Origin: Hyphomicrobiales bacterium
GTDB taxonomy: Bacteria; Pseudomonadota; Alphaproteobacteria; Rhizobiales; Aestuariivirgaceae
Length of the DNA stretch: 47,180 nucleotides
Direction: 5' to 3'
NCBI GenBank assembly: GCA_025359215.1
Contig: JANYHE010000087.1
Span: 1 to 47,180 of the forward strand
The notes below the pieces were generated by a model. The model searched no databases and was not told the origin of the DNA. It worked only from the letters and a program-made list of their open reading frames with translations. Below, piece after piece: positions 43,819 through 47,180 of the stretch; positions within the stretch are counted from its first letter, which is position 1, and every line of letters begins with the position of its first letter. A program made the position numbers and the translations under genes.

Positions 43819-45426
43819 ATGAAATTCGGTCCGCTTACCCTTGATGAAGCTGAGGGGGCAGTCCTTGCGCATGCTCTGCGCCTTGACGCAGGCCTTTTTA
43901 AGAAAGGACGTGTGCTTTCTGGTTCAGATATTGCGGCCTTGCGTGGTTCAGGAATTGACCATGTGATCGCTGCAAAACTTGAGGCAAGCGACGTGGCCGA
44001 AGACCAAGCAGCCCACGAAATTGCAACGGCCGTTTGCGGTGCAAATGTTAGTGCACAGGAAGCTTTTACGGGGCGGGCCAATCTTTATGCGGGGACTGCG
44101 GGGGTGCTGTTGGTTGACGAAGCTCGGGTTCGGGCAATCAATCATCGCGATGAAAGTTTGACTTTGGCTACATTGCCCAACTTTGCGCGGGTTGACGCGC
44201 GGCAGATGCTGGCCACAATCAAGATCATACCGTTCGCGGTGCCAGTGGCAGTTCGTGACGCTGCACTTAGACTTATTGGTAAGCGACCATTGATCACGGT
44301 GGCACCGTTCAAGCCTTTGCAGGTGGGCCTTATAATCACCCGCTTGCCGCAAACAAAAGACACGATCATTGCAAAATCAAAGGCTGCAATAGGTGATCGT
44401 GTTATTGGCATGGGCGGGGTGATGCACTCGGTTGTCGTTTGCAACCATGCGCAGCACGACGTGGCGCAAGCAATTCAAAACATGCGAGCTGATCTCATTC
44501 TGGTTTTTGGTGCTTCTGCAATTGTTGATCGCGCAGACGTCATTCCGGCAGCGCTTATTGCTGCGGGCGGTGTTGTGCAGCATTTGGGCATGCCTGTTGA
44601 TCCGGGCAATCTTTTAATGCTCGGGAATATTAAATACATACCAGTTATTGGTGTGCCGTCCTGTGCCCGTTCGCCCAAGACCAATGGCTTTGATTGGGTG
44701 TTAGAAAGGTTGGTGGCAGGTTTGGACGTTTCGCCGACAGATATTATGGTTTTGGGTGTGGGTGGATTGTTAGCAGAAATTCCTTCGCGGCCTTCTCCAC
44801 GTGAATATAAGCAAGCCGCCAATTCAGCGCCTCGCATTGCCGCATTGGTTTTGGCTGCGGGCTCTTCCACGCGCATGGGCAGCAATAAACTGCTGGCTGA
44901 TTTGAATGGTTCGCCGATGATTGCGCAAACCGTGAAGCGCATTGCAGCGTCGAGTATTGATAACATCACTGTTGTGACAGGCCATCAATCTGAGAGCATT
45001 GGAGCGGCACTTGAAAGCATGAAAGTGAACTTGGTTCACAACTCAAATTTTGCCGATGGTTTGGCCACTTCACTGCGCGCTGGTGTGGCCGCATTGCGAA
45101 ATTCTTGTGATGCGATTTTAGTGTGTCTGGGCGATATGCCCCTGATTGATCCACGGGATATTGATAGAATGATTGCAGCTTTTAACCCTGCAGAACAGCG
45201 CAGCATTGTGGTTCCTGTGCATGGCCACTCTTATGGTAATCCTGTACTTTGGGGTGCAGAACACTTTTCTGCGTTGCTTGCTTGTGAAGGTGATCGCGGG
45301 GCACGGGCACTTTTAGAAAACTATAAAGATGATGTGATCGAAATTTCAGTTGATACCCAAAGTGTGGTTTTGGATGCCGATACGCCGGAAGCCTTGGCGC
45401 TGATCAGATCAATTGCAAGTTCCTGA
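43819..45426 (+). CDS. Molybdopterin-binding domain fused to a MobA-like cytidylyltransferase
   Basis: A 535-residue fusion. The first ~340 residues contain a MoaB/MogA-like molybdopterin-binding domain ([55 protein letters not shown], and [13 protein letters not shown]). From about residue 347 comes an NTP-transferase domain ([67 protein letters not shown]). The latter resembles MocA, which makes molybdopterin cytosine dinucleotide for xanthine-dehydrogenase-family enzymes. Its role fits the upstream XdhC pair. The last 23 bases overlap the converging radC. Confidence 0.88.
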   Translation: MKFGPLTLDEAEGAVLAHALRLDAGLFKKGRVLSGSDIAALRGSGIDHVIAAKLEASDVAEDQAAHEIATAVCGANVSAQEAFTGRANLYAGTAGVLLVDEARVRAINHRDESLTLATLPNFARVDARQMLATIKIIPFAVPVAVRDAALRLIGKRPLITVAPFKPLQVGLIITRLPQTKDTIIAKSKAAIGDRVIGMGGVMHSVVVCNHAQHDVAQAIQNMRADLILVFGASAIVDRADVIPAALIAAGGVVQHLGMPVDPGNLLMLGNIKYIPVIGVPSCARSPKTNGFDWVLERLVAGLDVSPTDIMVLGVGGLLAEIPSRPSPREYKQAANSAPRIAALVLAAGSSTRMGSNKLLADLNGSPMIAQTVKRIAASSIDNITVVTGHQSESIGAALESMKVNLVHNSNFADGLATSLRAGVAALRNSCDAILVCLGDMPLIDPRDIDRMIAAFNPAEQRSIVVPVHGHSYGNPVLWGAEHFSALLACEGDRGARALLENYKDDVIEISVDTQSVVLDADTPEALALIRSIASS

Positions 45427-46105
45427 AGCTCACGTGGCCTTTGCGGCCAATGATAATATGATCTTGCACTAAAATTCCCAAGGGTTGACCAGCGGCAATT
45501 ACTTTTTTTGTCATTTCTATATCGGCCATCGATGGTGTGGGATCACCTGATGGGTGGTTGTGCACCATGACGATAGCTGTGGCCGCCAGTTCTAATGCGC
45601 GCTTGATGACTTCTCTGGCATAAACGGGTGTGTGGTCGACTGATCCGGTTTGTTGCACTTCATCGGCTATCAGTTGGTTACGCTTGTCGATGAACAGCAA
45701 CCGGAAACTTTCGATTTCGTTGAAAGCCATGGCGGCACGGCAATACTCCACGATGCCGTTCCAAGATGAAAGAATAGGTCGATTGATCACCGCACCTCTG
45801 GTGAGGCGTAATGCTGCCGCTTGGATGAGTTTAAGTTCAGTGGCCACAGCTGGCCCCACACCTTTCACTTCCATCAGGCGCTCTGGTTCGGCACTGATGA
45901 CTTCGGCAAAAGTTCCAAATCGCGCTATCAAGGCTTTGGCGATGGGTTTGGTGTCGCCGCGTTTTATGGCGCGGAACAAAACCATTTCGAGCAATTCATA
46001 ATCGGGCAGGGCGCTGGGGCCCCCTTCATTGAACCTATCGCGCAAGCGTTCTCGGTGGCCGAGATAAGTAAAGGTCGCTGCATCATCGAGCCCCCCTTTG
46101 CTCAT
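45404..46105 (-). CDS. radC: RadC/JAB-domain protein
   Basis: A 233-residue RadC family protein. The N-terminal helix-hairpin-helix segment reads [20 protein letters not shown] and [20 protein letters not shown]. The C-terminal JAB/MPN metalloprotease-like domain has [20 protein letters not shown] and the metal motif [20 protein letters not shown]. Despite its name, a DNA-repair role has not held up experimentally. It shares 23 bases, tail to tail, with the preceding fusion gene. It lies downstream of map by three bases, in the map-radC order seen in many alphaproteobacteria. Confidence 0.93.
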   Translation of the reverse strand: MSKGGLDDAATFTYLGHRERLRDRFNEGGPSALPDYELLEMVLFRAIKRGDTKPIAKALIARFGTFAEVISAEPERLMEVKGVGPAVATELKLIQAAALRLTRGAVINRPILSSWNGIVEYCRAAMAFNEIESFRLLFIDKRNQLIADEVQQTGSVDHTPVYAREVIKRALELAATAIVMVHNHPSGDPTPSMADIEMTKKVIAAGQPLGILVQDHIIIGRKGHVSFRNLQLI

Positions 46106-46108
46106 TTT

Positions 46109-46912
46109 TTAAATCCGGTAGGGTGGGCGGTGTAGGCCCTTTGGCGAGAGCGTGAAGATTTCGTATCCGGTTTCTGTCACTGCAATCGTGTGCTCAAATT
46201 GCGCAGATAAGGAACGGTCACGTGTCACAGCTGTCCAGCCATCGCTCAAAATTTTCACATGCGGTTTGCCCAGATTGATCATGGGCTCAATGGTGAAAAA
46301 CATTCCTGCTCTTAGAATTGCGCCTTCACCCTTGCGGCCATAATGCAGAATATTGGGAAGGTCGTGGAACACTTGGCCTAAGCCATGGCCACAGAAATCG
46401 CGCACGACGGAACAGCGCTCGGCCTCTGCATAGGTTTGAATGGCATAGCCAATGTCTCCCAAATGCGCGCCGGGTTTCACCACTGCGATGCCGCGCATCA
46501 GGCTTTCATAGGTGACATCAATCAACCGCTCAGCGGCACGCGGAACTTCACCCACGCCATACATGCGGCTGGAATCGCCATGCCAACCGTCAACAATCAA
46601 TGTCACATCGATGTTGACAATATCGCCGCCGCGCAAAGGTTTGTCGTTTGGAATGCCGTGACAAACAACATGATTGATGGAGGTGCAGCAGGCCTTGCGG
46701 TAGCCACGATAATTTAAAGTGGCGGGCAGGGCTTTGTGATCGCCAGCAAACTCCATAAAGAATTTGTCGATGGCCTCAGTGGTTGTGCCTTCTTGCACCA
46801 GTGGCGTGACTTCATCCAAAGCCATGGCTGTGAGATGGCCCGCTTTGCGCATGGGCTCAAAATCTTCAGGCTTGTGCAATTTGATACGGGGAGCAATTTC
46901 AGTTTTTGTCAT
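46109..46912 (-). CDS. map: Methionine aminopeptidase, type I
   Basis: Removes N-terminal Met from new proteins using two metal ions. The metal ligands are visible: Asp in NIDVTLIVDGWHGDSSRMY (two Asp), His in VVRDFCGHGLGQVFHD, Glu in TIEPMINLG and Glu in QFEHTIAVT. The 267-aa length is that of type I enzymes with the short N-terminal extension. It starts at 46912 with MTKTEIAPRIKLHKPEDFEP, divergent from the gene at 46981. Confidence 0.97.
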   Translation of the reverse strand: MTKTEIAPRIKLHKPEDFEPMRKAGHLTAMALDEVTPLVQEGTTTEAIDKFFMEFAGDHKALPATLNYRGYRKACCTSINHVVCHGIPNDKPLRGGDIVNIDVTLIVDGWHGDSSRMYGVGEVPRAAERLIDVTYESLMRGIAVVKPGAHLGDIGYAIQTYAEAERCSVVRDFCGHGLGQVFHDLPNILHYGRKGEGAILRAGMFFTIEPMINLGKPHVKILSDGWTAVTRDRSLSAQFEHTIAVTETGYEIFTLSPKGLHRPPYRI

Positions 46913-46980
46913 GGCGGCATTTTGTCAGGGGATTGGCGCGAGGTCAACTTGATCGTGTAAGAAGCAGCAAAGGAATCATC

Positions 46981-47180
46981 ATGACACAGTCTCCCACAGC
47001 CGCCGTTTTGCTTATCGGCAATGAAGTTCTCTCTGGCCGAACGAAAGATAAAAACCTTGGTTTTATAGCGGATTATCTGGCCGCGCTTGGCATTGATCTT
47101 ATGGAAGCGCGGGTTGTGGCTGATGATGAGGCCGATATTATTGCGGCGGTGAATGCGCTGAGGGCGCGGTACACTTACGT
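46981..47180 (+). CDS. CinA/MoaB-like molybdopterin-binding domain protein, 3' end cut by the window
   Basis: The first 66 codons are visible: AAVLLIGNEVLSGRTKDKNL, then GFIADYLAALGIDLMEARVV and DDEADIIAAVNAL. This is the N-terminus of the MoCF_biosynth/CinA-N domain (competence/damage-inducible protein A family). Alphaproteobacteria often have a stand-alone version next to map. AAGGA lies just before ATG 46981. The full length and any C-terminal amidase domain are outside the window. Confidence 0.85.
   Translation, partial: MTQSPTAAVLLIGNEVLSGRTKDKNLGFIADYLAALGIDLMEARVVADDEADIIAAVNALRARYTY

Noticed and set aside
1-47180. CRISPR arrays, rRNA or tRNA genes, transposases and phage genes
   Set aside because: No regularly spaced repeats, no cloverleaf with a GTTCGA-type T arm outside coding regions, and no integrase or transposase motifs were seen; a covariance-model scan was not possible.

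Overview
The window looks like a chromosomal stretch of an alphaproteobacterium of the Hyphomicrobiales (Rhizobiales) type. The evidence is gene content and order (recA-alaS; icd; trmJ-murI-rpsD; a purC-purS-purQ-purL-bolA-grxD string with the F1-ATPase zeta-inhibitor gene next to purC), a eukaryote-like NADP-isocitrate dehydrogenase, and a GAAC-N7-GAAC SOS box before recA. I cannot name a genus. No rRNA, tRNA, CRISPR array, transposase or phage gene was found. Both window ends cut genes.

Layout. 1-1445: an open frame that starts as MnmA and continues as an amidase, an unexpected chimera. 1516-5599: SOS-regulated recA, a terminator, alaS. 5866-10290: a compact four-gene signalling operon of two sister histidine kinases with different sensors, a two-domain receiver protein and a single receiver, with no DNA-binding output. 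10293-17120: icd (minus strand), then an MFS exporter, trmJ and murI, a HisA paralogue, a RelE/HigA-like toxin-antitoxin pair with its palindromic operator, rpsD and slyX. 17144-20225 (minus): glutaminase, DMT transporter, GST, grxD, bolA. 20346-21690: an L,D-transpeptidase/acetyltransferase pair followed by palindromic repeats and a decayed paralogue tail. 21691-27821 (minus): purL, a PAP2 phosphatase, purQ, purS, purC, interrupted by an A/T-rich membrane-protein gene on the other strand and by a large palindrome. 28029-31730 (plus): ATPase inhibitor, HpcH aldolase, NAPRTase-like protein, a second L,D-transpeptidase, an SDR. 31785-34512 (minus): a TPR gene broken by an amber codon, a Tat-type metallophosphoesterase, a LysR regulator. 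34634-34872: a small gene with its own terminator.

34873-41502 (minus) is the most coherent metabolic module. Six tightly packed genes (BKACE-type cleavage enzyme, L-carnitine dehydrogenase, SDR, acyl-CoA dehydrogenase, NDP-forming acyl-CoA ligase, CaiD-like hydratase) together could take gamma-butyrobetaine or crotonobetaine through carnitine and dehydrocarnitine to betaine units. The ligase gene carries an 81-bp, 27-codon palindromic element inserted exactly in frame, a candidate 'selfish palindrome within a gene' like those described in Rickettsia. I think this is the most novel single observation here.

41646-47180: a secreted protein with a duplicated cysteine module, a DUF4864 protein, a molybdenum-hydroxylase maturation module (split XdhC plus a molybdopterin-binding/MobA-like fusion) without its enzyme, radC, map, and the start of a CinA/MoaB-like gene.

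All calls come from reading the sequence. No database search or alignment program was run, so family names rest on recognised motifs and remembered family sequences.
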